A DNA stretch of 64,000 nucleotides from Halictus rubicundus (lineage: Eukaryota; Arthropoda; Insecta; Hymenoptera; Halictidae). Both the position numbers and the translations under genes were made by a program. The notes below the pieces were generated by a model. It made no database searches. It worked only from the letters and a program-made list of their open reading frames with translations, and was not told the DNA's origin. Every line of letters starts with the position of its first letter. Position 1 is the stretch's first letter. This document shows, one piece after another, positions 1 through 13,070 of this stretch. The DNA is taken from assembly GCF_050948215.1 (NCBI RefSeq), contig NW_027488870.1, positions 124,001-188,000 on the forward strand. Direction: 5' to 3'.

Positions 1-1490
1 GATAGGATAGGATAGGGGATACGACAGATGATAGGATAGGATTGAGAATAGGATAGGATAGAGGATACGATAGAGTATTGGATAGAGGATAGGATAGGAT
101 AGAGAATAGGATAGGATAGAGGATAGGATAGGATAGAGGATAGGATTGGATAGAGGATAGAATAGAGGATAGGATAGGATAGAGGATCGGATAGAGGATA
201 TGATAGGATAGAGGATAGGATAGGATAGAGGATTGGATAAGGTAGAGGATAGTATAGGATAGAGGATAGGATAGGATAGAGGATATAATAGGATTGAGGA
301 AAGGATAGGATAGAGGATAGGATAGGATCGAGGATAGGATAGGATAGAGGATAGGATAGGATAGAGGATAGGATATGATAGAGGATAGGATAGGATAGAA
401 AATGGGATAGGACAGAGGATAGTATAAGATAGAGTATAGGATAGGATTGAGGATAGGATAGGATAGAGGAAAGGATAGGACAGAGGGTAGGATAGGATAG
501 AGGATGGGCTAGGATCGAGGATACGATAGGATAAAGGACAGGATAAAGGATAGGATAGGATAGGATAGAGGATAGGATAGGATAGGATAGAGGATAGGAT
601 AGAGGATAGGATACAGGATAGGATAGGATTGAGGATAGGATAGGATACAGGATTGGATAGGATAGAGAATAGGATAGGATAGAGGATAGGATAGGATAGA
701 GGATAGGATAGGATAGAGGATAGGATAGAGGATAGGATAGAGGATAGGATAGAGGATAGGATAGAGGATTGGATAGAGGATAGGATAGAGGATAGGATAG
801 GATAGAGGATAGGATAGAATAGAGGATAGGATAGGAGAAAGCATAGGATAGGATAGAGGATAGGATAGAGGATAGGATAGAGGATAGGAAAGGATAGAGG
901 ATAGGATAGAGGATAGGATAGAGGATAGGATAGAGGATAGGATAGAGGATAGGATAGGATAGGATAGAGGATAGGATAGGATAGAGGATAGGATAGAGGA
1001 TAGGATAGAGAATAGGATAGGATAGAGAATAGGAACGGATGGATGATATTATAGGATAGAGGATAGGATATGATAGAGTATACGATATTATAGAGGATAG
1101 GATAGGATAGAAGATAGAATAGGTGATTGGATAGGATAGTGGATAGGATAGGTTCGAGGAATGGATAGGATAGAGAATAGGATAGGATGGATGATAGGAT
1201 AGAGGAAAGGATAGGATAGAGGAAAGGTTAGAGGATAGGATAGGATAGGGGATACGACAGATGATAGGATAGGATTGAGAATAGGATAGGATAGAGGATA
1301 CGATAGAGTATTGGATAGAGGATAGGATAGGATAGAGAATAGGATAGGATAGATGATAGGATAGGATAGAGGATAGGATTGGATAGAGAATAGAATAGAG
1401 GATAGGATAGGATAGAGGGTAGGATAGGATAGAGGATAGGATAGGATAGAGGATAGGATAGGATACAGGATAGTATAGGATAGAGGATAG
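1..1490. repeat. Variant-rich satellite block, copy 1 (left edge cut)
   Basis: The satellite here carries many more point variants than the 34-57 kb part. Diagnostic markers are GGGGATACGACAG near 15 and 1248, GGATCGGATAG near 184, AAAATGGGATAGGACAG near 399, AGAAAGCATAGG near 836 and AGGAACGGATGG near 1031. The order and spacing of the first markers match 32.95-33.35 kb at a constant offset of 32,952 bp, so the window opens inside a block of that type. Positions from about 370 to 2000 are repeated at 7.8-9.45 kb. Confidence 0.85.
716..960. repeat. 12-bp (P-H) subarrays inside the variant-rich block
   Basis: Two short runs, about 716-800 and 850-950, alternate GGATA and GGATAGA with a strict 12-bp period instead of 17. 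Because 12 is a multiple of 3, each reverse frame gives a pure 4-residue cycle (YPIL in one of them). Equivalent 12-bp runs recur with the same flanking markers near 8.16-8.23, 30.77-30.97, 33.65-33.84, 42.8-43.0, 50.5-50.7, 52.14-52.33, 53.14-53.36, 58.65-58.8, 60.3-60.48 and 62.6-62.7 kb. Confidence 0.85.
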
Positions 1491-3855
1491 GATAGGATAG
1501 AGGATAGGATAGGATAGAGGATAGGATAGGATAGAGGATAGGATAGGATAGAGGATAGGATAGGATAGAGGATAGGATAGGATAGAGTATAGGATAGGAT
1601 AGAGGATAGGATAGGATAGAGGATAGGATAGGATAGAGGATAGGATAGGATTGAGGATAGGATAGGATAGAGGATAGGATAGAGGATAGAGGATAGGATA
1701 GGATAGAGGATAGGATAGGATAGAGGATAGGATAGAATAGAGGATAGGATAGGATAGAGGATAGGATAGGATAGAGCATAGGATAGGATAGATGATAGGA
1801 TAGGATAGAGGATAGGATAGGATAGAGGATAGGATAGGATAGAGGATAGGATACGATAGAGTACAGGATAGAGGATAGGATAGGATAGAGGATAGGATAG
1901 GATAGAGGATAGGATAGGGGATTGGATAGGATAGAGGATAGAATAGGATAGAGGATAGGATCGGATCGGATTGAACATAGGATAGGGGATTGGATAGGAT
2001 AGAGGATAGGATAGGATAGGATAGAGGATAGGATAGGATAGGATAGAGGATTGGATAGGACACAGGATAGGATAGAATAGAGAATAGGATAGGGGATTTG
2101 ATAGCATAGAGGATAGGATAGGATAGAAGATAGGATAGGATAGAGGATAGGATAGGATAGAGGATAGGATAGACGATAGGATAGGATAGAGGATAGGATA
2201 GGACAGAGGATAGGATAGGATAGAGGATAGGATAGGGGATTTGATAGGAAAGAATAGAGGATAGGATAGGATAGAGGACAGGATAGGATAGAGGATAGGA
2301 TAGGATAGAGGATAGGATAGGATAGAGGATAGGATAGGACAGAGGATAGGATAAGATAGAGGATAGGATAGGGGTATGATAGGAAAGGATAGAGGATAGG
2401 ATAGGATAGAGGATAGGATAGGATAGAGGATAGGATAGGATAGAGGATATGATAGGATAGAGGATTAGATAGGACAGAGGATAGGATAGGATAGAGGATA
2501 GGATAGGGGATTTGATAGGATAGAGGATAGGATAGGATAGAGGATACGATAGGATAGCGGATAGGATAGGATAGAGGATAGAATAGGGCAGAGGATAGGA
2601 TAGAGTATTTGATAGGATAGAGGATAGGATAGGATAGAGGATAGGATAGGATAGAGGATAGAATAGGATAGAGGATAGGATAGGATAGAGGATAGGATAG
2701 GATAGAGGATAGGATAGGATAGAGGATAGGATAGGATAGAGGATAGGATAGGATAGAGTATAGGATAGGATAGAGGATAGGATAGGATAGAGGATAGGAT
2801 AGGATAGAGGATAGGATAGGATTGAGGATAGGATAGGATAGAGGATAGGATAGAGGATAGAGGATAGGATAGGATAGAGGATAGGATAGGATAGAGGATA
2901 GGATAGAATAGAGGATAGGATAGGATAGAGGATAGGATAGGATAGAGCATAGGATAGGATAGATGATAGGATAGGATAGAGGATAGGATAGGATAGAGGA
3001 TAGGATAGGATAGAGGATAGGATACGATAGAGTACAGGATAGAGGATAGGATAGGATAGAGGATAGGATAGGATAGAGGATAGGATAGGGGATTGGATAG
3101 GATAGAGGATAGAATAGGATAGAGGATAGGATCGGATCGGATTGAACATAGGATAGGGGATTGGATAGGATAGAGGATAGGATAGGATAGGATAGAGGAT
3201 AGGATAGGATAGGATAGAGGATTGGATAGGACACAGGATAGGATAGAATAGAGAATAGGATAGGGGATTTGATAGCATAGAGGATAGGATAGGATAGAAG
3301 ATAGGATAGGATAGAGGATAGGATAGGATAGAGGATAGGATAGACGATAGGATAGGATAGAGGATAGGATAGGACAGAGGATAGGATAGGATAGAGGATA
3401 GGATAGGGGATTTGATAGGAAAGAATAGAGGATAGGATAGGATAGAGGACAGGATAGGATAGAGGATAGGATAGGATAGAGGATAGGATAGGATAGAGGA
3501 TAGGATAGGACAGAGGATAGGATAAGATAGAGGATAGGATAGGGGTTTGATAGGAAAGGATAGAGGATAGGATAGGATAGAGGATAGGATAGGATAGAGG
3601 ATAGGATAGGATAGAGGATATGATAGGATAGAGGATTAGATAGGACAGAGGATAGGATAGGATAGAGGATAGGATAGGGGATTTGATAGGATAGAGGATA
3701 GGATAGGATAGAGGATACGATAGGATAGCGGATAGGATAGGATAGAGGATAGAATAGGGCAGAGGATAGGATAGAGTATTTGATAGGATAGAGGATAGGA
3801 TAGGATAGAGGATAGGATAGGATAGAGGATAGAATAGGATAGAGGATAGGATAGA
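1490..3855. repeat. Direct tandem duplication, spacing about 1171 bp
   Basis: Shared variants sit exactly 1171 bp apart: TTGAGG near 1651 and 2822, GAGTATAGG near 1585 and 2756, TTGAACATAG at 1971 and 3142, GAGGATTAGATAGG at 2460 and 3631, and GAATAGGGCAG at 2581 and 3752. At least one substitution separates the copies (GGGGTATGATAGG near 2371 against GGGGTTTGATAGG near 3542), so they are close but not identical. The second copy stops matching near 3855, where GACGATAGG replaces the consensus. Confidence 0.85.
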
Positions 3856-3859
3856 CGAT

Positions 3860-5600
3860 AGGATAGGATAGAGGATAGGATAGGACAGAGGATAGGATAA
3901 GATAGAGGATAGGATAGGGGTTTGATAGGAAAGGATAGAGGATAGGATAGGATAGAGGATAGGATAGGATAGAGGATAGGATAGGATAGAGGATAGGATA
4001 GGATACAGGATAGGATAGGATAGAGGATAGCGTAGGATAGAGGATAGGATAGGATAGAGGATAGGATAGGATAGAAGATAGGATAGGATAGAGGATAGGA
4101 TAGGGGATTTGATAGGATAGAGGATAGGATAGGATAGAAGATAGGATAGGATAGAGGATAGGATAGGATAGAGGATAGGATGGGATAGAGGATAGGACGG
4201 AGGATAGCATAGGATAGAGGATAGGATAGGATAGAGGATAGGATGGGATAGAGGATAGAATAGGATAGAGGATAGGATAGGATAGAAGATAGGATAGGAT
4301 AGAGGGTAGGATAGGATAGAGGATAGCGTAGGATAGAGGATAGGATAGGATAGAGGATAGGATAGGATAGAGCATATTATAGGATAGAGGATAGGATAGG
4401 ATAGAGGATAGGATAGGATAGAGGATAGGATAGGATAGAGGATAGGATAGGATAGAGGATAGGATAGGATAGAGGATTGGATAGGATACAGGATAGGATA
4501 GAATAGAGAATAGGATAGGGGATTTGATAGGATAGAGGATAGGATAGGATAGAAGATAGGATAGGATAGAGGATAGGATAGGATAGATAATAGGATAGAC
4601 GATAGGATAGGATAGAGGATAGGATAGACGATAGGATAGGATAGAGGATAGGATAGGACAGAGGATAGGATAGGATAGGGGATTTGATAGGAAAGGATTG
4701 AGGATAGGATAGGATAGAGGATAGGATAGACGATAGGATAGGATAGAGGATAGGATAGGACAGAGGATAGGATAAGATAGAGGATAGGATAGGGGTTTGA
4801 TAGGAAAGGATAGAGGATAGGATAGGATAGAGGATAGGAAAGGATAGAGGATAGGATAGGATAGAGGATAGGATAGACGATAGGATAGGATAGAGGATAG
4901 GATAGGACAGAGGATAGGATAAGATAGAGGATAGGATAGGGGTTTGATAGGAAAGGATAGAGGATAGGATAGGATAGAGGATAGGATAGGATAGAGGATA
5001 GGATAGGATAGAGGATAGGATAGGATACAGGATAGGATAGGATAGAGGATAGCGTAGGAAAGAGGATAGGATAGGATAGAGGATAGGATAGGATAGAAGA
5101 TAGGATAGGATAGAGGATAGGATAGGGGATTTGATAGGATAGAGGATAGGATAGGATAGAAGATAGGATAGGATAGAGGATAGGATAGGATAGAGGATAG
5201 GATGGGATAGAGGATAGGATAGGACGGAGGATAGCATAGGATAGAGGATAGGATAGGATAGAGGATAGGATGGGATAGAGGATAGAATAGGATAGAGGAT
5301 AGGATAGGATAGAAGATAGGATAGGATAGAGGGTAGGATAGGATAGAGGATAGCGTAGGATAGAGGATAGGATAGGATAGAGGATAGGATAGGATAGAGC
5401 ATATTATAGGATAGAGGATAGGATAGGATAGAGGATAGGATAGGATAGAGGATAGGATAGGATAGAGGATAGGATAGGATAGAGGATAGGATAGGATAGA
5501 GGATAGGATAGGATAGAGGATAGGATAGGATAGAGGATTGGATAGGATACAGGATAGGATAGAATAGAGAATAGGATAGGGGATTTGATAGGATAGAGGA
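3860..5600. repeat. Direct tandem duplication, spacing 1022-1027 bp
   Basis: Markers recur at 1022 bp (TTTGATAGG at 3921 and 4943; GATACAGG near 4006 and 5028; GATGGG at 4179 and 5201). From GGACGG at 4195 and 5222 the spacing becomes 1027 bp, and it holds to AGCATATTAT at 4371 and 5398. The 5-bp step is one extra GGATA word in the second copy. By the GGGGATTTG marker (4520 and 5581) the spacing has grown by 34 bp, two 17-mers. A shorter echo of the GACGATAGG / GGGGTTTGATAGG motif is spaced about 147 bp near 4794 and 4941. Confidence 0.8.
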
Positions 5601-5734
5601 TAGGATAGGATAGAAGATACGATAGGATAGAGGATAGGATAGGATAGAAGATACGATAGGATAGAGGATAGGATAGGATAGAGGATAGGATAGACGATAG
5701 GATAGGATAGAGGATAGGATAGACGATAGGATAG

Positions 5735-6920
5735 GATAGAGGATAGGATAGGACAGAGGATAGGATAGGATAGGGGATTTGATAGGAAAGGATTGAGGAT
5801 AGGATAGGATAGAGGATAGGATAGGATAGAGGATAGGATAGGATAGAGGATAGGATAGGATACAGGATTGGATAGGATAGAGGATTGCATAGTATAGAGG
5901 ATAGGATAGGACAGAGGATAGGATAGGACAGAGGATAGGATAGGGGATTTGATAGGATAGAGGATAGGATAGGACAGAGGATAGTATAGGGGATTTGATA
6001 GGATAGAGGATAGGATAGGATAGAAGATAGGATAGGATAGAGAATAGGATAGGATAGAGGATAGGATAGGATAGAAGACAGGATAGGATAGAGGATTGGA
6101 TATGATACACGAAAGGATAGGATTGAGGATAGATGATAGGATAGGATAGAGGATTGGATAGGATACAGGATAGGATAGAGGATAGGATAGGATAGAGGAT
6201 AGGATAGGATAGAGGATAGGATAGGATTGGATCGAGGATAGGATAGGATAGAGGATTGGATAGGACACAGGATAGGATAGAATAGAGAATAGGATAGGGG
6301 ATTTGATAGCATAGAGGATAGGATAGTATAGAGGATAGGATAGGACAGAGGATAGGATAGGATAGGGGATTTGATAGGAAAGGATTGAGGATAGGATAGG
6401 ATAGAGGATAGGATAGGATAGAGGATAGGATAGGATAGAGGATAGGATAGGATACAGGATTGGATAGGATAGAGGATTGCATAGTATAGAGGATAGGATA
6501 GGACAGAGGATAGGATAGGACAGAGGATAGGATAGGGGATTTGATAGGATAGAGGATAGGATAGGACAGAGGATAGTATAGGGGATTTGATAGGATAGAG
6601 GATAGGATAGGATAGAAGATAGGATAGGATAGAGAATAGGATAGGATAGAGGATAGGATAGGATAGAAGACAGGATAGGATAGAGGATTGGATATGATAC
6701 ACGAAAGGATAGGATTGAGGATAGATGATAGGATAGGATAGAGGATTGGATAGGATACAGGATAGGATAGAGGATAGGATAGGATAGAGGATAGGATAGG
6801 ATAGAGGATAGGATAGGATTGGATCGAGGATAGGATAGGATAGAGGATTGGATAGGACACAGGATAGGATAGAATAGAGAATAGGATAGGGGATTTGATA
6901 GCATAGAGGATAGGATAGGA
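5735..6920. repeat. Direct tandem duplication, spacing 592 bp
   Basis: Two adjacent copies are aligned by markers exactly 592 bp apart: GGGGATTTGATAGGAAAGG near 5773 and 6365, TATGATACACGAAAGG at 6101 and 6693, and GCATAGAGG at 6309 and 6901. I found no difference between the copies by eye, which suggests a recent event or an assembly effect. Confidence 0.83.
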
Positions 6921-7810
6921 TAGAAGATAGGATAGGATAGAGGATAGGATAGGATAGAGGATAGGATAGGATAGAGGATAGGATAGACGATAGGATAGGA
7001 TAGAGGATAGGATAGGACAGAGGATAGGATAGGATAGAGGATAGGATAGGGGATTTGATAGGAAAGGATAGAGGATAGGATAGGATAGAGGACAGGATAG
7101 GATAGAGGATAGGATAGGATAGAGGATAGGATAGGATAGAGGATAGAATAGGATAGAGGATGGGATAGGACAGAGGATAGGATAGGGGATTTGATAGGAT
7201 AGAGGATAGGATAGGATAGAGGATAGGATAGGATAGAGCATATTATAGGATAGAGGATAGGATAGGATAGATGATAGGATAGGATAGAGGATTGGATAGG
7301 ATACAGGATAGGATAGAGGATAGCATAGGATAGAGGATAGGATAGGATAGAAGATAGGATAGGATAGAGGATAGGATAGGATAGAGGATAGCGTAGGATA
7401 GAGGATAGGATAGGACAGAGGATAGCATAGGATAGAGGATAGGATAGGATAGAGGATAGGATGGGATAGAGGATAGAATAGGATAGAGGATAGGATAGGA
7501 TAGAAGATAGGATAGGATAGAGGGTAGGATAGGATAGAGGATAGCGTAGGATAGAGGATAGGATAGGATAGAGGATAGGATTGGATAGAGCATATTATAG
7601 GATAGAGGATAGGATAGGATAGAGGATAGGATAGGATAGAGGATAGGATAGGATAGAGGATAGGATAGGATAGAGGACTGGATAGAGGATAGAATAGGAT
7701 AGAAGATAGGATAGGATAGAGGATAGGATAGGATAGGATAGAGGATAGGATAGGATAGAGGATTGGATAGGATCGAGGATAGGATAGGATAGAGGATAGG
7801 ATAGGATAGA
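6920..7810. repeat. Satellite segment of the 4-32 kb marker family
   Basis: This stretch carries markers typical of the mosaic part of the window (GAAGATAGG, GACGATAGG, GGACAGAGG, GGGGATTTGATAGGAAAGG, GAGGATGGGATAGG, GAGCATATTAT near 7218 and 7588). It ends with a GGACTGGATAGAGG / GAATAGGATAGAAG cluster near 7676. It joins without any unique sequence to the second variant-rich block. Confidence 0.75.
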
Positions 7811-9460
7811 GGATAGGATATGATAGAGGATAGGATAGGATAGAAAATGGGATAGGACAGAGGATAGTATAAGATAGAGTATAGGATAGGATTGAGGATA
7901 GGATAGGATAGAGGAAAGGATAGGACAGAGGGTAGGATAGGATAGAGGATGGGCTAGGATCGAGGATACGATAGGATAAAGGACAGGATAAAGGATAGGA
8001 TAGGATAGGATAGAGGATAGGATAGGATAGGATAGAGGATAGGATAGAGGATAGGATACAGGATAGGATAGGATTGAGGATAGGATAGGATACAGGATTG
8101 GATAGGATAGAGAATAGGATAGGATAGAGGATAGGATAGGATAGAGGATAGGATAGGATAGAGGATAGGATAGAGGATAGGATAGAGGATAGGATAGAGG
8201 ATAGGATAGAGGATTGGATAGAGGATAGGATAGAGGATAGGATAGGATAGAGGATAGGATAGAATAGAGGATAGGATAGGAGAAAGCATAGGATAGGATA
8301 GAGGATAGGATAGAGGATAGGATAGAGGATAGGAAAGGATAGAGGATAGGATAGAGGATAGGATAGAGGATAGGATAGAGGATAGGATAGGATAGGATAG
8401 AGGATAGGATAGGATAGAGGATAGGATAGGATAGAGGATAGGATAGAGGATAGGTTAGAGAATAGGATAGGATAGAGAATAGGAACGGATGGATGATATT
8501 ATAGGATAGAGGATAGGATATGATAGAGTATACGATATTATAGAGGATAGGATAGGATAGAAGATAGAATAGGTGATTGGATAGGATAGTGGATAGGATA
8601 GGTTCGAGGAATGGATAGGATAGAGAATAGGATAGGATGGATGATAGGATAGAGGAAAGGATAGGATAGAGGAAAGGTTAGAGGATAGGATAGGATAGGG
8701 GATACGACAGATGATAGGATAGGATTGAGAATAGGATAGGATAGAGGATACGATAGAGTATTGGATAGAGGATAGGATAGGATAGAGAATAGGATAGGAT
8801 AGATGATAGGATAGGATAGAGGATAGGATTGGATAGAGAATAGAATAGAGGATAGGATAGGATAGAGGGTAGGATAGGATAGAGGATAGGATAGGATAGA
8901 GGATAGGATAGGATACAGGATAGTATAGGATAGAGGATAGGATAGGATAGAGGATAGGATAGGATAGAGGATAGGATAGGATAGAGGATAGGATAGGATA
9001 GAGGATAGGATAGGATAGAGGATAGGATAGGATAGAGTATAGGATAGGATAGAGGATAGGATAGGATAGAGGATAGGATAGGATAGAGGATAGGATAGGA
9101 TTGAGGATAGGATAGGATAGAGGATAGGATAGAGGATAGAGGATAGGATAGGATAGAGGATAGGATAGGATAGAGGATAGGATAGAATAGAGGATAGGAT
9201 AGGATAGAGGATAGGATAGGATAGAGCATAGGATAGGATAGATGATAGGATAGGATAGAGGATAGGATAGGATAGAGGATAGGATAGGATAGAGGATAGG
9301 ATACGATAGAGTACAGGATAGAGGATAGGATAGGATAGAGGATAGGATAGGATAGAGGATAGGATAGGGGATTGGATAGGATAGAGGATAGAATAGGATA
9401 GAGGATAGGATCGGATCGGATTGAACATAGGATAGGGGATTGGATAGGATAGAGGATAGG
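7810..9460. repeat. Variant-rich satellite block, copy 2 (duplicate of about 365-2010)
   Basis: Markers match the first block at an offset of 7445 bp (GGATATGATAG at 371 and 7816; GCATAGG at 841 and 8286) and then 7450 bp (AGGAACGGATGG at 1031 and 8481; TTGAACATAG at 1971 and 9421). The 5-bp step comes from one fewer 12-mer and one more 17-mer in the second copy near 8390-8450. A substitution (GGTTAGAGAATAGG near 8453) also distinguishes this copy. Similarity ends near 2010 and 9460. Confidence 0.87.
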
Positions 9461-12400
9461 ATAGGATAGAGGATTGGATAGGATAGAGGATAGTATAGGA
9501 TAGAGGATAGGTTAGGATAGAGGATAGGATAGGATAGAGGATAGGATAGGATAGAGGATAGGATAGGATAGAGGATAGGATAGGATAGCGGATAGGATAG
9601 GATAGAGGATAGAATAGGATAGAGGATAGGATAGGATAGAAGATAGGATAGGATAGAGGGTAGGATAGGATAGAGGATAGCGTAGGATAGAGGATAGGAT
9701 AGGATAGAGGATAGGATAGGATAGAGCATATTATAGGATAGAGGATAGGATAGGATAGAGGATAGGATAGGATAGAGGATAGGATAGGATAGAGGACTGG
9801 ATAGAGGATAGAATAGGATAGAAGATAGGATAGGATAGAGGATAGGATAGGATAGGATAGAGGATAGGATAGGATAGGATAGAGGATTGGATAGGACACA
9901 GGATAGGATAGAATAGAGAATAGGATAGGGGATTTGATAGCATAGAGGATAGGATAGGATAGAGGATAGGATAGGATAGAGGATAGGATAGGATAGAGGA
10001 TAGGATAGGACAGAGGATAGCATAGGATAGAGGATAGGATAGGATAGAGGATAGGATGGGATAGAGGATAGAATAGGATAGAGGATAGGATAGGATAGAA
10101 GATAGGATAGGATAGAGGGTAGGATAGGATAGAGGATAGCGTAGGATAGAGGATAGGATAGGGGATTTGATAGGAAAGGATAGAGGATAGGATAGGATAG
10201 AGGACAGGATAGGATAGAGGATAGGATAGGATAGAGGATAGGATAGGATAGAGGATAGAATAGGATAGAGGATGGGATAGGACAGAGGATAGGATAGGGG
10301 ATTTGATAGGATAGAGGATAGGATAGGATAGATGATAGGATAGGATAGAGGATTGGATAGGATACAGGATAGGATAGAGGATAGCATAGGATAGAGGATA
10401 GGATAGGATAGAAGATAGGATAGGATAGAGGATAGGATAGGATAGAGGATAGCGTAGGATAGAGGATAGGATAGGATAGAGGATAGGATAGGATAGAAGA
10501 TAGGATAGGATAGAGGATAGGATAGGGGATTTGATAGGATGGAGGATAGGATAGGATAGAAGATAGGATAGGATAGAGGATAGGATAGGATAGAGGATAG
10601 GATAGGATAGAGGATAGGATAGGACAGAGGATAGCATAGGATAGAGGATAGGATAGGATAGAGGATAGGATGGGATAGAGGATAGAATAGGATAGAGGAT
10701 AGGATAGGATAGAAGATAGGATAGGATAGAGGGTAGGATAGGATAGAGGATAGCGTAGGATAGAGGATAGGATAGGGGATTTGATAGGAAAGGATAGAGG
10801 ATAGGATAGGATAGAGGACAGGATAGGATAGAGGATAGGATAGGATAGAGGATAGGATAGGATAGAGGATAGAATAGGATAGAGGATGGGATAGGACAGA
10901 GGATAGGATAGGGGATTTGATAGGATAGAGGATAGGATAGGATAGAAGATAGGATAGCATAGAGGATAGGATAGGATAGAGGATAGGATAGGATAGAGGA
11001 TAGGATAGGATAGAGGATTGGATAGGATACATAATAGGATAGAGGATTGGATAGGATACAGGATAGGATAGGATAGAGGATAGGATAGGATAGAGGATAG
11101 GATAGGATAGAGCATATTATAGGATAGAGGATAGGATAGGATAGAGGATAGGATAGGATAGAGGACTGGATAGAGGATAGAATAGGAAAGAAGATAGGAT
11201 AGGATAGAGGATAGGATAGGATAGGATAGAGGATAGGATAGGATAGAGGATTGGATAGGACACAGGATAGGATAGAATAGAGAATAGGATAGGGAATTTG
11301 ATAGCATAGAGGATAGGATAGGATAGAGGATAGGATAGACGATAGGATAGGATAGAGGATAGGATAGGACAGAGGATAGGATAGGATAGAGGATAGGATA
11401 GGGGATTTGATAGGAAAGGATAGAGGATAGGATAGGATAGAGGACAGGATAGGATAGAGGATAGGATAGGATAGAGGATAGGATAGGATAGAGGATAGAA
11501 TAGGATAGAGGATGGGATAGGACAGAGGATAGGATAGGGGATTTGATAGGATAGAGGATAGGATAGGATAGAAGATAGGATAGGATAGAGGATAGGATAG
11601 GATAGAGGATAGGATAGGATAGAGGATAGGATAGGATAGGGGATAGGATAGGATACAGGAAAGGATAGGATTGAGGATAGGATTGGATACAGGATAGGAT
11701 AGAATAGAGGATAGGATACGGGATTGTATAGGATAGGATTGATGATAGGATAGGATAGAGGACAGGATAGGATAGAGGATTGGATATGATACAGGAAAGG
11801 ATAGGATTGAGGATAGATGATAGGATAGGATAGAGGATTGGATAGGATACAGGATAGGTTAGAGGATTGGATAGGATACAGGATAGGATAGGATAGAGGA
11901 TAGGATAGGATAGAGGATTGGATAGGATACAGGATAGGATAGGATAGAGGATAGGATAAAGGATTTGATAGGATAGAGGATAGGATAGGATAGAAGATAG
12001 GATAGGATAGAGGATAGGATAGGATAGAGGATAGGATACGATAGAGGATAGGATAGGATAGAGGATTAGATAGGACAGAGGATAGGATAGGATAGAGGAT
12101 AGGATAGGGGATTTGATAGGATACAGGATAGGATAGGATAGAGGATACGATAGGATAGAGGATTGGATAGGATACAGGATAGGATAGAATAGAGAATAGG
12201 ATAGGGGATTTGATAGGATAGTGGATAGGATAGGATAGAGGATAGGATAGGATAGAGGATAGGATAGGATAGAGGATAGGATAGGATAGAGGATAGAATA
12301 GGATAGTGGATGGGATAGGACAGAGAATAGGATAGGGGATTTGATAGGATAGAGGATAGGATAGGATAGAAGATAGGATAGGATAGAGGATAGGATAGGA

Positions 12401-13070
12401 TAGAGGATAGGATAGGATAGAGGATAGGATAGGATAGGGGATAGGATAGGATACAGGAAAGGATAGGATTGAGGATAGGATTGGATACAGGATAGGATAG
12501 AATAGAGGATAGGATACGGGATTGTATAGGATAGGATTGAGGATAGGATAGGATAGAGGACAGGATAGGATAGAGGATTGGATATGAAACAGGAAAGGAT
12601 AGGATTGAGGATAGATGATAGGATAGGATAGAGGATTGGATAGGATACAGGATAGGATAGAGGATTGGATAGGATACAGGATAGAATAGGATAGAGGATA
12701 GGATAGGATAGAGGATTGGATAGGATACAGGATAGGATAGGATAGAGGATAGGATAGGGGATTTGATAGGATAGAGGATAGGATAGGATAGAAGATAGGA
12801 TAGGATAGAGGACAGGATAGGATAGAGGATAGGATAGGATAGAGGATAGGATAGGATAGAGGATAGAATAGGATAGAGGATGGGATAGGACAGAGGATAG
12901 GATAGGGGATTTGATAGGATAGAGGATAGGATAGGATAGAAGATAGGATAGCATAGAGGATAGGATAGGATAGAGGATAGGATAGGATAGAGGATAGGAT
13001 AGGATAGAGGATTGGATAGGATACATAATAGGATAGAGGATTGGATAGGATACAGGATAGGATAGGATAG
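9460..13070. repeat. Higher-order satellite segment, set 1
   Basis: Part of a family of long related segments. About 10.31-12.82 kb is repeated at 13.66-16.17 kb (offset 3353 bp: GATGGAGG 10,538 and 13,891; ACATAATAGG 11,029 and 14,382; GGTTAGAGG 11,857 and 15,210; TATGAAACAGG 12,583 and 15,936). About 10.81-11.67 kb is also repeated at 12.80-13.66 kb (offset 1994 bp: ACATAATAGG 11,029 and 13,023; AGGGAATTTG 11,291 and 13,285). The segment is all satellite, rich in GAAGATAGG, GATACAGG and GGGGATTTGATAGG variants. Confidence 0.8.
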
